From the NCBI GenBank assembly GCA_036417435.1, contig CM070911.1:6262001-6326000 (forward strand): a DNA stretch of 64,000 bases, in the 5' to 3' direction. The stretch comes from Inia geoffrensis (lineage: Eukaryota; Chordata; Mammalia; Artiodactyla; Iniidae). Under the pieces are notes generated by a model. The model ran no database searches. It saw only the letters and a program-made list of their open reading frames with translations, and was not told the DNA's origin. A program made the position numbers and the translations under genes. How positions within the stretch are numbered: position 1 is the stretch's first letter; each line of letters begins with the position of its first letter. Shown piece after piece: positions 1 to 11,740 of this stretch.

Positions 1-749
1 GAAAAATGAGCATAATAAGTACACAGTAGCTACCTCGTACTTTTCAGGATTAAAAGATAACACATGAAAAGTGTTGACTGGGTTATCTGGCACACAGTAC
101 GCTTTCAAATATTACGTATTATTAGCGAGGTAAAAATGCAAGCAAGAAGGTATCTTAGAAGTTTATTATAATCCAGCCCTCATCATTTTAGAGTTGAGGA
201 AACGAAGTCCTAACGTATGCCCAGTTAGTACCCTAAGTGACACTGAGACTCAAGTTGTTTCCTCCTGGGCAACTGATCCACTGGCTGATTCTTCATAGGG
301 TGAGCTGGAGTGGAACCCCATGGACTGTGTATCATAATCTTTCAAACAAAACAATCCTTTATCCCCAAACTTCAGTCTGTTTTTAGATATCACATTTTAC
401 ATATGTTGAATTTCAAATCACACGAAAGGCAGGTAAAAATTTTATTTTTAGCAAAAAAAGAGCTTTAAAACGGTTGAGAAACACCTCTTCGATTGTTCCA
501 CTGATCTTTACGAATGTCCATTTTCCGAAAGGCACAGTACTGGCCACTGGGAATAAAGAGTCAGGGGATACAGTCTCTGTCCTCAGAGACCTTCCAGTCT
601 AGAGAGAAAGACATACTTTAATACTGTATGATAAACTGAGGAAGAGAGTGGATAAACATAAACATTTCTAATCTGGACCACTGACTGGACAATGGTACCA
701 ACAGACCAGAGTCACAATAACGGTCTTGACCCTGAGAAACTTTCCCTGC

Positions 750-965
750 TCACGAGGCGCTGGCTACTGTGCTGAGCCCCTTTCTGAAGTATTACATCTT
801 TTAGTCATCACAACCATCACTGGTTCCATTTTACAGATGAGAAAAGTGATGCTAAAGAGGCTGAATAACATGTTTAGTTACACGGCTGCCGCCGAGGCAC
901 CCAGAGTAGGATCCAGGTCTGTCTGGATTCAGAGTCTAAGCTCCAGTCTGTTACTCCACACTGCT
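750..965 (-). repeat. MIR SINE
   Basis: It contains the MIR antisense core (ccattttacagatgag followed by a degraded gaggctgaataacatg, then the cagagtaggatccaggtctg tail). It is old and diverged, a mammal-wide insertion. Confidence 0.7.
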
Positions 966-1344
966 GTCAACTAGCTAAATAAGTAAATAAAAGTATAAAG
1001 TAATTCTCAGTTAATAGAAACTTATAGATGATGGTTCAAAAAAGAAAGCTGAGGCCAAATACAAGTAGGTAAAATAGCCAGTTATTTTTAGACAACTCAC
1101 TAACATATGTCTTCCAAAAGAGAAGTTGTCAAAATCAATAGGAAATAGGATTACCTTTGAGCCTAAAAAACAAAGTGCTAAAATGCAAATCAGAAGGATA
1201 AGCTACTTCCCTACTCATTCCGATTAGCAGTTACCTTTTACCTGGCACAGAGGCACAAACAAACTCTCTTCCAAAAGAAAGGAATATAAAATTTTTCTCC
1301 TCCAAGAAAAGAATAGAGAACTCTATTTAAAAAAAAAAAAATCC

Positions 1345-1534
1345 GGGGCTTCCCTGGTAGCACAGCGGTTGAGAGTCCGCCTGCCGATGCAGGGGACGCG
1401 GGTTCGTGCCCCGGTCCGGGAGGGTCCCACATGCCGCGGAGCGGCTGGGCCCGTGAGCCACGGCCGCTGAGCCTGCGCGTCCGGAGCCTGTGCTCCGCGA
1501 CGGGAGAGGCCACAGCAGTGACAGGCCCGCGTAC

Positions 1535-1567
<33 letters not shown>
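1345..1567 (+). repeat. CHR-type SINE, short form, with (CA)n tail
   Basis: A tRNA-Glu-derived SINE of the short class begins ggggcttccctgg, with an A-box-like region at its start and a B-box-like GGTTCGTGCCC near 1401. It ends gtaccgcg at about 1538. Instead of an A-tail it is followed by about 15 CA units (1539-1568). A 6-bp candidate target duplication, AAATCC, lies at 1339-1344 and 1568-1573. Confidence 0.9.
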
Positions 1568-1570
<3 letters not shown>

Positions 1571-1984
1571 TCCTGGCTATCACATATAATTTGAAATACT
1601 TAGCCTAGGTAGGACCACCTGACATTAAGGTGGGTTCCTCGGGACACTGTGATAAAGCATGTGAGAAGCCTTCACAGCAAGAAAGCACCCCGTCGGTAAA
1701 GACCTCCCCTCTGGCAGTGCTCCGAGTCACATGGCCCCAGGAAACACAGCTCACATCTCAGTTTTCTACTCTGTGTCCACCGACTGCAACGTGAAGGGTG
1801 TCCCGGAGTTGGCCACCCTGGACGGCAAGGCTTCCCCGACCCCTCCTCAAAATATGCTGCCGAAATACACACTGAACACCAAGTATGTACAGGTGAAATG
1901 TGTAGACTGGGATATGCTTGAAAATGCTCCAGAAAAATAAGTTGGGGAAAGAATAAAATAAGAACGGTAGAATTTTAATAATCA

Positions 1985-2073
1985 TTGAAGCTGGACAGTG
2001 GATATGGGAGGGTTCGTTATATTATTTTCTGCACTTTTGTATTCGAAAGGCTCCATAACACAAAGCTAAATAA
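1985..2073 (+). repeat. Old L1 3' end fragment
   Basis: The phrase gggttcgttatattattttctgcacttttgtat matches the closing part of old L1M 3' ends in broken form. It is followed by a short CA-rich stretch at 2073-2094. Family assignment is tentative. Confidence 0.4.
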
Positions 2074-3329
2074 ACACACACACACATACACACTACCCCC
2101 ATGACGCGATTTACAAGAAGTTTAAATAGAATCACCTGAGAAACCTAAGAAAACTTTGATGACATAAATTTGATGTTATGAAGGAAGTGGAGAAACCATG
2201 CCTAGATCTGATGTGAGAGATCCCACTGAGACCCCAAGGGCTCCGCACACACCCACCACTGGCAGGGCCTGTCAGAGGACTGGTCACAGGGCAACGTGGC
2301 AGAGACTGGATAAATTATCTCTGGTTTTTCGTGAGTTTCTAGGACACATGTGCAATTGCCAGAGGCAAAAACTAGATTAAGAAATAACCAGTACATTTCA
2401 ACCCTCCCAAGAATCAAAAACAACCTCCTAGAACAAAGGCAGAGGCATCGTCAAAGTCCGACAGTCTACACCCCACGACAGAAGCTACTAAACCACGGTT
2501 CAAGTGACTGCTTTTCCAGCCTCTCAGCGAATTTCCATGTCCAGCAACAGCGTGCCGAACAGCAGACCTAGGAAGCCTTCTCTGGGACTGTGCAAACGTA
2601 GCAAATGAGCGAGCAGCATAAGCTCTCACTTAAGAAGGAAAATTCGGGAGAAATCACAGAGCAGAGGGTCCTTCCGCTGAGCGTCTCTGCTGTTTCTGGA
2701 GACACTGTGCGCTTCCCCTGATTCCCTCCGTCACATACAACCACCGTCACCTGGGACGAACAGGAAGTGACGGTGTGTCTGTGTTGCTTCACAGCCCTGA
2801 CAATTAAGAAGGGAGCTAAGTGAAGGAAACACACATACACACAGCGTCTGAAGGGCCATAAATAAAAGCTTTCCATGCTAAATAATTCTTCCCCACCAAA
2901 ACCAACCAAACAAAAAGCCTCTTTTGGCTCCTGGCAGAATCTAAAAAACGGTAATAGAGCTCTATCAATGGGCTTTACCAGACTCTTAAAAGCCACTTGC
3001 ACAGAAAGAAAGAAGCTGTTTTAAATGGTTCATTTGTCTTGGCATATAAGACCTGCAAAACAGGTGAAAGAGCTACTCATGACAGAATAAAATGTCTTTA
3101 TATCCTTTTTCTTCATCTGTCCTTTCTCATAAGTTATAAATAATAAGTTGCCCTCTGAACCCCAACTGAAGAGACAGAGCCCACTCTCCACTCTTTTATA
3201 TTAAAAATAAAAATATAAAGCTTTTTAGGTAACTATAAGAACAAAACTCTACATAATGTATCCTTCTACACACTCAATTCACAAAGACGTCCAAAGTCTT
3301 CATTAAATATGATCAAAATGATTACTTAC

Positions 3330-3475
3330 CATCCAAAGCAAAAAAGTGCAAGATAAAGGCCCAAAAGGGTAGCAACGACATGTCTTATAAAAGAGCTAGT
3401 TTTGCTTGAATGTAGGTAAGTTCGAAACCAAATGGCTGCTAGCAAGGCAAAGAGCTGGCACACTACAAAGTTGAC
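3330..3475 (-). CDS. MBOAT2: MBOAT2 coding exon 2 (first two membrane segments)
   Basis: This 146-bp exon encodes residues 26-73 plus two bases of the next codon. Its product begins VNFVVCQLFALLAAIWFRTY and ends LYLALFCFG, with Trp-74 split TG|G across the next intron (phase 2). Two hydrophobic stretches, roughly residues 26-46 and 57-74, are the first predicted membrane helices; a short basic and serine-rich loop (about LHSSKTSSFIR) lies between them. The acceptor is a pyrimidine-rich tttttctttacag just upstream, with a plausible branch site (ctaat, branch A near 3502, 27 nt from the exon). The donor is the strong GTAAGT (complement at 3324-3329). The reading frame is intact. No later MBOAT2 exon is present in 1-3329, so the catalytic MBOAT residues are outside the window. 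The match to the known protein is essentially exact, so the gene assignment is secure. Confidence 0.97.
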
Positions 3476-3727
3476 CTGTAAAGAAAAATTAAAATTTCAT
3501 ATTAGCAACACAGACTTGAATTTTTCATTTGATGTTACATTCAAATTCTCAGGACAAAAACACCAAGGTTACAGAAAATTAAGATCTCCCAGTGTACTAA
3601 AGAAACAAAACAAAAATCGGGGCGTCCTCCCAGGGATGACAGCCTCAAGTTCAAGGTGAAGGGCTGATGCACACCTGGGTGCTACACTTGGCAGGGACGC
3701 TGGCGCCCAGAGTGGGGAGAGGCCTGC

Positions 3728-3746
3728 GGGGGGGGGGGGGGGGGGG
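3728..3746 (+). repeat. Poly-G tract (19 G) near exon 2
   Basis: An uninterrupted run of 19 G lies 253 bp upstream, in transcript terms, of the exon 2 acceptor; in the pre-mRNA it reads as poly-C. Flanks are unique sequence. Such runs mutate readily and are hard to sequence, so the length is uncertain. Confidence 0.9.
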
Positions 3747-3747
3747 C

Positions 3748-4840
3748 CTGGAAGACACAGGGATGCAGACACAGAAATGGAAAGCACGGGGTACCCTATG
3801 GCTTGAGAGAGAGAAACTTCTTTTAATGACTTGGGCGACCCTGTAACTGGTGGAAAAGAAGAGCTCTGAGTTTCTCCAAAACTCCTCTGGGTCAAGATCT
3901 GGTGAAGATCCCCGAGGGTCTGTAGAATGCACCCTCTTCCATTTGGAGTTCCGTACCATCCCTGGCGAGGGAGTCGAGGGGATGCTGCTGGTCTGAAACT
4001 ACCACTGAAAGGAACCAAATGTCTCCGCTCTGGGGGCCTCAAGCACTGGTCCAGGAGGCAAGTAGGTGAATAAGAGAAAGGAGCCTCCAGAAAGCCATGA
4101 GGGATAGCGTTCACCCCCAAGCCCGCCAAGGCAAGTTCTTAAATGTCCTCATAACTCACCAGGAACGACATCGTTCCCAATTTTCAGGAATGCATACAAG
4201 CTGGTAATAGTGCTGCGGCTCTTTTCTCTCCCTTAACATTACTTTTGCCCTTGCAAAATGATAAAATAAAAAACTACAAATAAGACTCTCCTGTGGTGTT
4301 TAAAGACTCAAGAAAAACCTGCATTTCTATCTCTTATGAAGTAGATTCTCACAGAACGTTAAGGAACGCATGCCTTAGAATCTACAAATACAAGAAAAAT
4401 ACATTTGACATTAGGAACTTGTAAGAAACACATTTAACAACAACAAAATCACTGTTGCAGGGACCTAAATTAGGAACAAATCACACCATCTACATGTCGA
4501 TGCTGCCACAGATCCACAGAGATATCTCTGCCTAAAGACACAGACAACTATGTGCTTTTTCTTGCATTACAAGGAGAAAAACAGTTGAACATTGTTGTAC
4601 ATTGTCTGAGAGACCATTGTTCTTCGGAACAGCTAGACTTATTAATACAAGCAAAATGTCATTCCAACAGGTTCTAAGCACTTCTTCTCTCCTAAAGGGT
4701 TCCAACAATATTTTTTTAATTAAGCAAAAAGTAGATATACCAGAAAAATGAACATTGACATTAATAACTACTCACATCTACAAAACTTCTTCCAGTTTAA
4801 AAACTTTCAAATATCTCATAACTAAACAAAAATGCACGGA
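3748..4840. other. Intronic sequence without recognised features
   Basis: I see no exon, RNA gene or clear repeat here. The open frames across 3569-4129 on the minus strand are low-complexity proline-rich translations around the poly-G tract and have no support. Positions 4840-4928 and 5085-5160 resemble an L2 remnant interrupted by the L1 at 4929. Confidence 0.5.
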
Positions 4841-4928
4841 GCATCTACTCTGGGCAAAGCATGGGAAATCAAAAGACGCATAAGCCCCGCGCTAGCCCTG
4901 GATGGCTTTAGAATCTAATGAAAAGAGC

Positions 4929-5084
4929 AGGGAGGCGCAAGAGGGAAGAGATATGGGAACATATGTATATGTATAGCTGATTCACTTTGTTATAAAGCAG
5001 AAACTAACACACCATTGTAAAGCAATTATATTCCAATAAAGATGTTAAAAAAATAAATAAATAAATAAAAAATAAAAGCAAACA
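4929..5084 (+). repeat. L1 3' end, 5'-truncated
   Basis: It carries the cetartiodactyl L1 3' terminus: gctgattcactttgttataa, then ccattgtaaagcaattata and ccaataaagatgttaaaa, ending in an AAAT-rich tail. Only about 150 bp remains. Confidence 0.85.
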
Positions 5085-5727
5085 CATGCACCAGGAACTT
5101 CAACTCAGTTATTAAAGACTATACAGAAAGTGCTTTGAGGACACCCCAAAGGAAACAGCATGAAGGGCTGACTGTCACAAAGTTGGGGACATAAGACCTA
5201 ATGACAGCTGATCCCCACCAACATCCAAGGAGTCGCTCCCTCCCTCTCCCTCCTCCTCTCTCTCTCTTTTCATATTTGTCGAACATAAAACAAAGTGTGA
5301 ACTAATACAGAAGCATTCTAGAACCACTGACATACAGAATTTTGTATCTTTACAGACATCCATTTCAACGCTGTCGCCTTACAGAAAATGAGACCAGATC
5401 TCACTCCAGACACAGAATCAAAATCTCTGGGGGCAGGCGCGGAAGTCAATAATTCAAAAAGAACAACACAGGTGCCAATAATCCTCCAGGTATGAGAACC
5501 GTGGTGTTGGAAAATTAGAGAAAGGGCATTTTCAGCAAAAACAAAACAAAAACAAAAAACCCCAATGTGAAGGAAGCACTGAGGCTTGAAAATGCAAAGC
5601 GGCAGGGTGTAGTGGGGACAGCGGGAGATGACGTCAGGATGGGGGTGGGTTCAGAGAGAGAGGGGCTTTGCACGTCCTGCGGAGGTGTTTATAGTTGAGC
5701 CCGTAAGTGATGAAAAAACACCGACAA

Positions 5728-6087
5728 GGACTTCCCTGGTAGTGCAGTGGTTAAGAATCCGCCTGCTAAATTCAGGGGACGTGGGTTCCAGCCCTGGTCT
5801 AGGAAGATCCCACATGCCGCGGAGCAGCTAAGCCCGTGCGCCGCAACTACTGAGCCTGCGCTCTAGAGCCCGCGAGCCACAACTACTGAGCCCATGCGCC
5901 ACAACTACTGAAGCCCGTGCGCCTAGAGCCCGTGCTCCACAACAAGAGAGGCCACCACAGTGAGAAGCCCGAGCACCGCAACAAGAGTAGCCCCAGCTCG
6001 CTGCAACTAGAGAAAGCCCGCGTCCAGCAAAGAAGACCCAATGCAGCCAAAAATATAAATTAATTAATTAATTTCAAAAACAAAAAC
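5728..6087 (+). repeat. CHR-type SINE, long form
   Basis: This is a long-class copy with the repeated 'caactactgagcc' body segments and an AAATTAATT/CAAAAA tail. A perfect 15-bp target duplication, AAAAAACACCGACAA, flanks it at 5713-5727 and 6088-6102. Confidence 0.95.
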
Positions 6088-6102
6088 AAAAAACACCGAC
6101 AA

Positions 6103-8454
6103 CTTAACATGTGACCCAAGCTCTGCTTTCGCAAAAGGCGGCCCAGAATAAGGTGTGTGTAGCAACGGGGTGCAGCCGCTGCTGCTCCAGCCTCCTTGAG
6201 AAGGGAGGGCCTGACGTGGCAAGGAGACAGAGAGGAAAGAACCAGTTCGAAGGACACGCAGGCCACAGAGCCATCGGGACTCTGGCCACTGGACCAGGGC
6301 CTGAAGGAAGAGGAAAGGCCGCGAGCCATCAGTGGGTGATGACATGAACCAGTGTGGGGAGGCGTGGGTCCTAGGGGAGAAAGACCCCCCCCCCCAGCTC
6401 GAGCATGCTCAGTTTGAGAGCGTGCAGGGGGCAAGCATGCTCGCTCAGACGACATCTGCGAGGCGGGTCTGGAGCCAGCAGAGCAGATGCGAGTCTGGGA
6501 GTGATGGACACGGCGGAAGGAGAGCTGTGGACAGACAAGGGGGCCCCGGGGCAGAATCCCACAGCAGGCAAGTCACAGCCGGGCCAAGTCACAGCAGCAA
6601 GAACCGGCACACTGTGTGTGGGCGGGGCCAGAGGAGGCTCAAGAGGCCATGGTCACGGTCAGGTCACAGGGCACAAGATCCAAGACAAGCCACCTACCGT
6701 GGCAACGGCACCTTTATCAGTGAGCTTGGCGAGAGCGTGTCCAGAGCAGAAAGCCACATTTCACAGATGAGGAAGCTAAGTCCCAGTGTTTAGGTAACCC
6801 ATCCAAATTAATACGGCCTACGAATAATTCACACGTTATCCACTAGTGGCCAGGACAGCTGTGCAGGAGACACAAGATGCATGAAGCGGGATCCTGCCCT
6901 GAAAGCACGCAGAACTAGGGTACAACTGAAGTGCCAGGGAGAGAGCCCCGGAAGCAGGTGCAATTAAGCACCCTGACCTGGGGGAGCATCCAGAGGCACA
7001 GCTGGTATCCGGGCCTTGTAACTGGGCTGCAAAGGAGAAGAAGGATTCGGCCAGTCAGACAATGGTGGCAACTCGAGGAGGAGGGGGCAGCAATTCACAT
7101 CAAGAAAAAAAAACCTGTAGGATATGCAGGTGGGGAAATCCAGACTGTTGCTTTACATAGGAAACACCAGAATGGGCACACACCCAGATGTACAAATAGC
7201 TGTTGTGAAAGGTCTTAAAGGTAAAACTTTCCCATAGCTTAGTCATTCTTTCATGGGCAGGGTAGGGCTGGGGAGGCAAATGCATACTGTACACGGAAAT
7301 AGAGCAAGAAAGAACTAACCTACAAGGCGTGGACATCCATCACATCACGGGCTGGCACTTTCCACTGCTTCCCGCCTTCAATCCTTGAAGCAAGGGGCTA
7401 CTTCCCAGAGTTACTCAGCCAGCTCAAGGTCACTTACACTACAAGTGAGTACCCCAGGCTCTAACCCATGTCTGAGTCTAGGCTGTTCAATGGCTGCCTC
7501 TCTACTTCTAAGAGAAGGTCTGAAGGTCCAACTTGATTGCCACAGGCAAGACCATATAGACAATTCGCGATCCGCAAAGTATGTCCATCCTATCTAACAA
7601 AATGCCACCAGACGGCTACTTCCTACACCTAATACACACAATAAAAGAGAAGCCACATTGAACTTGCATACATTTGTTTTGGTTTGTTACAGGTCAACCC
7701 TTCGTACAAGCTTTCTTCCAAATGGAAAGAAATATAGACCCAAAAGACTTTATGTTCTTTTTTTCACCACCATTTTGTTGAAAATATACCTACACAAATG
7801 ACCTGATGTACCTTCAAACAAGTGCCCCCAGAAATGTGGGAGCGGGGGGTGGGAGGGGAGGCAGGGCACAGGAAGGGGAAAGAAGCAAGGGTGAAAAATC
7901 TAGCTAATTTAAGATTTTTTTAATTAAAAACTTAACTTTTGTGAAAAGTTGCACATAGAAGTACCTATGAAAGCAATTGTTGTAGACAAACCAGAGGATG
8001 CTCTCTGAGGAGCATGTTCCACATGAGGTGGTGAGAGAAGAATTTTCTTCGATACCAAATGACGTGGTTCAATCTGACAACTAAGTCAGCGTCCAGGCGT
8101 GCAGGGTGAACGCCTACTGCTCAGTAATTTATGCCACTCCAAAGAAATAGCAACAAGATTCACTTATTTTTAAGGATATTCGAAGAAATTGTTAATAATA
8201 CCCCCAAACAAATTTGCAAAAGCATTTAGGGAGGGAAGGGTCCAAGACAGTGACATCGGAGGCTTGTCAGCTCACCTCCTTCCACGGACATACCAAACCA
8301 ACAGCTACACCTCTTATGAAAAAATGTATAAACTGCCACACATGCCATACGACAGTTAATTACCGCCATATCAGAACTAAGCATTCTATAATAAGCCAAC
8401 AACTGACTTATAATAAGTTGAGAGTGAAAGAAACTTAAATTTCAAGGCAGCTCA
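6103..8454. other. Intronic sequence, mostly unassigned
   Basis: No exon is supported. Positions 7385-7500 resemble a degraded antisense MIR (aaggtcacttacactacaag). A run of ten C lies near 6387-6396 and a G-rich stretch at 7839-7880 could form a G-quadruplex. The frames of 120-153 codons around 6332-6793 are not supported by any recognisable domain. Confidence 0.45.
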
Positions 8455-8682
8455 AGACGAACGAATACCATATGATATCACTTATATGTGGAATCTAAAA
8501 TATGACAAGTGAACTTATCTACGAAACAGACACGTGGTTGCCAAGGGGGCGAGGGGAGTTTGGGATTAGCAGATGCAAACTATTATATGTAGGATCGATA
8601 AACAACAATGTCCTACTGTACAGCACAGGAACTATATTCAATACCTTGTGTTAAACCACAATGGAAAAGAATATGAAAAAGA

Positions 8683-8736
<54 letters not shown>

Positions 8737-8812
8737 CTGAATCACTTTGCTGTACAGCAGAAATTAACACAACATTGTAAATCAACTATACTTCAATAAA
8801 ATTTTAAAAAGA
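8455..8812 (+). repeat. L1 3' UTR fragment
   Basis: It runs from accatatgatatcacttata through gtacagcacaggaactata to the terminal aactatacttcaataaaatt. An expanded AT microsatellite (8690-8735) sits inside it where the consensus has a short TA stretch. Confidence 0.88.
8690..8735. repeat. (AT)23 microsatellite
   Basis: An uninterrupted AT run of about 46 bp follows gtgtgt within an L1 3' UTR. It is likely length-variable and could extrude as a cruciform. Confidence 0.95.
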
Positions 8813-9114
8813 TGAAGTGCGATACTCAACAAATTAACAGAAGTACCCCCAAATCAACTGCTGCCTCCATATCTCTATCAATGGAACATAAATTACATCT
8901 AATGTTACTTTTCTATTAGTATAAATGGCTTTTGGGTAGCATACTTACATTCTTAGCCAGTGGCTCCCAAGGTAAACAGGCAGTCTCTGGGAGACCCTGT
9001 ATGGGCGGAGCTGGGGGAATGAGGCACACAGCCCGTGGCCAAGGATCCTAGGGGTTCTCAAGGCCCCACAGATACAACCTTTAGCATCCTCAGCACTGTG
9101 CTTGCATCTACCGG

Positions 9115-9275
9115 TGTAAGTGCAGCTGTGTAATAGCCACCTGCATAGCTGATTAGAAATAGATTTTTGAATACTAGCCCCAGAATTTTTATTCCCCTGG
9201 TCTGAAACAGAACCTTGAATTCTTTTCTTTAATTCCGCAAGCAAAACTCGTGTGCTTTATGTTTGAGAAATGTGT
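9115..9275 (+). repeat. MER5-like hAT remnant (tentative)
   Basis: Weak similarity to the MER5 pattern: gattagaaatagattttt, then a degraded middle and the end gtttgagaaatgtg. Heavily diverged. Confidence 0.35.
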
Positions 9276-9329
9276 CCTCATCAACCAACCTCAAAGTCAA
9301 GTAGATACAAGGGGGCCCAAAGGCGAGGC

Positions 9330-10120
9330 AAAGAACCACTCATATCTTCAGGAAATAATATAAATTAAATCCATATAAGATACCATTATGTATCGACCAG
9401 ACTGACAGACTTTTTAAGTCTGACAATACCAAGTAGACCACGGTGTGAAGCAATGGGATCTCACACACGCCAACACAACCACTTGGGGAAACAGCTCAGC
9501 AACTTCTTACAGGACTAAAGATACTTACACCCTAGGACTCAGCCACTCCACTACTTAGAGGTATAACATGGGGACCAGGAGACATGTTCAAAAATGCTCA
9601 AAACTGTGCCGCTCATAATAGCCAGATGCTAGAAAACACCCAGTGCCCATTAACAGTAAAACGGCTAAATATATTGTGGTGTATTCATACAACAGGCAAC
9701 ACAGAACAATGAAAATGAAAATTTACAGCTTCTTACAGCATATGGACTAAACTCAACACACAACGCTGTATGAAAGAAGCCATACGTCTCTTGAATTTAA
9801 CTCAGAGGAACACATACAACATAAAAACATATGTTTACAAAAAGTTCCCCCAAAACAAGCAATAAACCATACTGTTTGGGGATGCCCACATGAGTGGTAA
9901 AACTATAAAGAGCATGAAATGGATATCACTGAAGTCAGCAAAGTGATAATCTACAGAGGAAGGGAAGAGGTCACAGTGAGAGGCATTCAGGGGGCTTTTG
10001 TGTGCAGGCAATCATCTGTTTCTCGCCCAGGGTGGTTACAGAGATACTGGCTTTTTAATTTTTTGTTAAACTTTATGTAATAGCTGTGGTAACATTAGGT
10101 GCTGTAATAAACAGACACAC
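9330..10120 (+). repeat. Old L1, ORF2 end and 3' UTR
   Basis: A decayed L1 tract in sense orientation. It contains relics of the ORF2 tail and 3' UTR, such as ccgctcataatagccagatg, tattgtggtgtattcata and caatgaaaatgaaa. Reading frames are broken throughout. Confidence 0.7.
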
Positions 10121-10439
10121 AAAAAAGTATGCAATGGCTCCAACAAAACTGAGGTTCAGGTAACAGTCTAGAGCAGACATTCCTGGTCAGTGGGCAGCCC
10201 TCCTGCGCAGATGATTTCGGGGTCCTGGCTCCGTTTTGTGATGCCGTCATCCAGAAGGTCATCATTGCTGCATCCGGCCTTCGGAAGGGAAACGTGAGAG
10301 AATGGAAAGGGCACACTTGTTTCTAAAAAGCCCTCGCCTGAAAATGGGACACGGATCATTGTCACTCATACTCACGCACAGAGCTAGTCACAGAGCCCGC
10401 CCCCCTGCAAGGCTGACCAGGAAATGTGCCAGGACAGGA

Positions 10440-10640
10440 AAAAAACTGACTTCTGGGGAAGAGCTAGCAGTCTCTACCACACCATTCTCTGGAAGGAAAC
10501 CCCAGTAACTGGTAACAGTGGTTGCCCTTCAGGGTACAGGACAGAGGTAAAGGGAGACTTATTTGTCATTGTACAGCCCTGTCCAGCTTTTTATTTTGCA
10601 CCATGGACGTATATTATCTACCCCCAAATAAATGTTTTTA
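10440..10640 (+). repeat. Old L1 3' end
   Basis: It shows the older L1M-type 3' end: taactggtaacagtggttgc, then gggagacttatttgtcattg and an aataaatgttttt finish. A long CHR SINE is inserted just after it at 10655. Confidence 0.6.
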
Positions 10641-10654
10641 AAGTAATTCATGCT

Positions 10655-11013
10655 GGGACTTCCCAGGTGGTGCAGTGGTTGGGAATCCGCCTGCCAAAGC
10701 AGGGGACACGGGTTCAATCCCGGGTCTGGAAAGATCCCGCATGCCGCAGAGCAACTAAGCCCGTGTGCCGCAACTACTGAGCCTGTGCTCTAGAGCCCGC
10801 GGGCCACAACTACTGAGCCCATGTGCCACAGCTACTGAAGCCCGCACACTTAGAGCCCGTGCTCTGCAACAAGAGAAGCCACCGCAATGGGAAGCCCGCG
10901 CGCTGCAATGGAAAGTAGCCCCCGCTCGCCGCAACTAGAGAAAGCCCGCGCTCAGCAACGAAGACCCAACGCAGCCAAAAATAAATGAATAAAATTGATT
11001 CTCTAAATAAATT
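10655..11013 (+). repeat. CHR-type SINE, long form
   Basis: The copy begins gggacttcccaggtggtgca and ends in a mixed A-rich tail. A perfect 14-bp target duplication, AAGTAATTCATGCT, lies at 10641-10654 and 11014-11027. Confidence 0.95.
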
Positions 11014-11027
11014 AAGTAATTCATGCT

Positions 11028-11559
11028 TCTTTTCAAATTTCCAAACCAAGAATTGAGCACCAGGATTTAAGATTGTAATGATCTCATCTCCCTACACTCA
11101 GTCTGCATTGCTAGCTTCATCCTACTAAATTTAATACAATGGCAGCCAGGTCTTACAGCATGTAAGCATTTTCAAACATGATTAGGCCACTGCCACAGAA
11201 AAACAACTCTTTCAAGCACAGGGTAAATTAAACTCCACTCCTACTAGAAGCAACTTTGGTAAATTAAACTCGTCTAATTCAACAACCACAACCTCCCCAT
11301 AAATAGTAAAAGTGAATCCCAGCCAAAACTTTGGGAAACAAGTCTTTATAAACTGCCATAAAAATCTACAGATTCGTCAAAAGAATAACATTCTGCACAA
11401 AATTCAAATTGGACACATGAACAGAATTCTTCACCGCATCCTCGTCTATCTTATCATTCTACCCAATTGGCTCGTTTCCTCCAAGGACACGTATCTCAGT
11501 TAACGGGATCACCCCGCTCCTCAAATAGAAACTATGGAACCTGTACTCATGCTTTTGGG
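11028..11559. other. Intronic sequence without recognised features
   Basis: AT-rich sequence with no exon, RNA gene or clear repeat that I can name. Confidence 0.5.
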
Positions 11560-11740
11560 CTTCCAGAACACTTTTTAAATCAGTTCTATACAGCACTTGT
11601 CACTTACTGGCCTATTAGTCTGACTTTCCCTCTAGACTGTGAACTTCTCAGAGCTTGGGAACAAATTTTATTCATCTATGAATCCCTACCCATCCCAGGC
11701 TGCAGTGCCTGGCTCCAACTGTGCTGTTAATTTACTGAAA
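11560..11740 (+). repeat. L2 3' end fragment
   Basis: It follows the L2 3' pattern: cagcacttgtcacttactgg, then ctctagactgtgaacttctc, and the 'tctatgaatccctac...agtgcctggc' close. Confidence 0.65.

Larger units (their letters stand above)
1..3329 (-). other. MBOAT2: MBOAT2 intron 2, 5' part
   Basis: The sequence begins at the exon 2 donor (complement of 3321-3329, gtaagtaat) and runs off the window at position 1. I looked for the next MBOAT2 coding exon (beginning YALHF) and did not find it. Positions 540-690 look like a weak L2 remnant on the minus strand. I saw nothing recognisable in 1-539, 966-1338, 1574-1984 or 2101-3329. Confidence 0.9.

Noticed and set aside
1..3329. MBOAT2 exon 3
   Set aside because: I searched the minus strand for the expected exon (YALHF...) and found no match, so it lies outside the window.
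3569..4129. 186-codon minus-strand frame next to exon 2
   Set aside because: It spans the poly-G tract (translated as prolines) and is not part of MBOAT2; the real exon 2 is 3330-3475.
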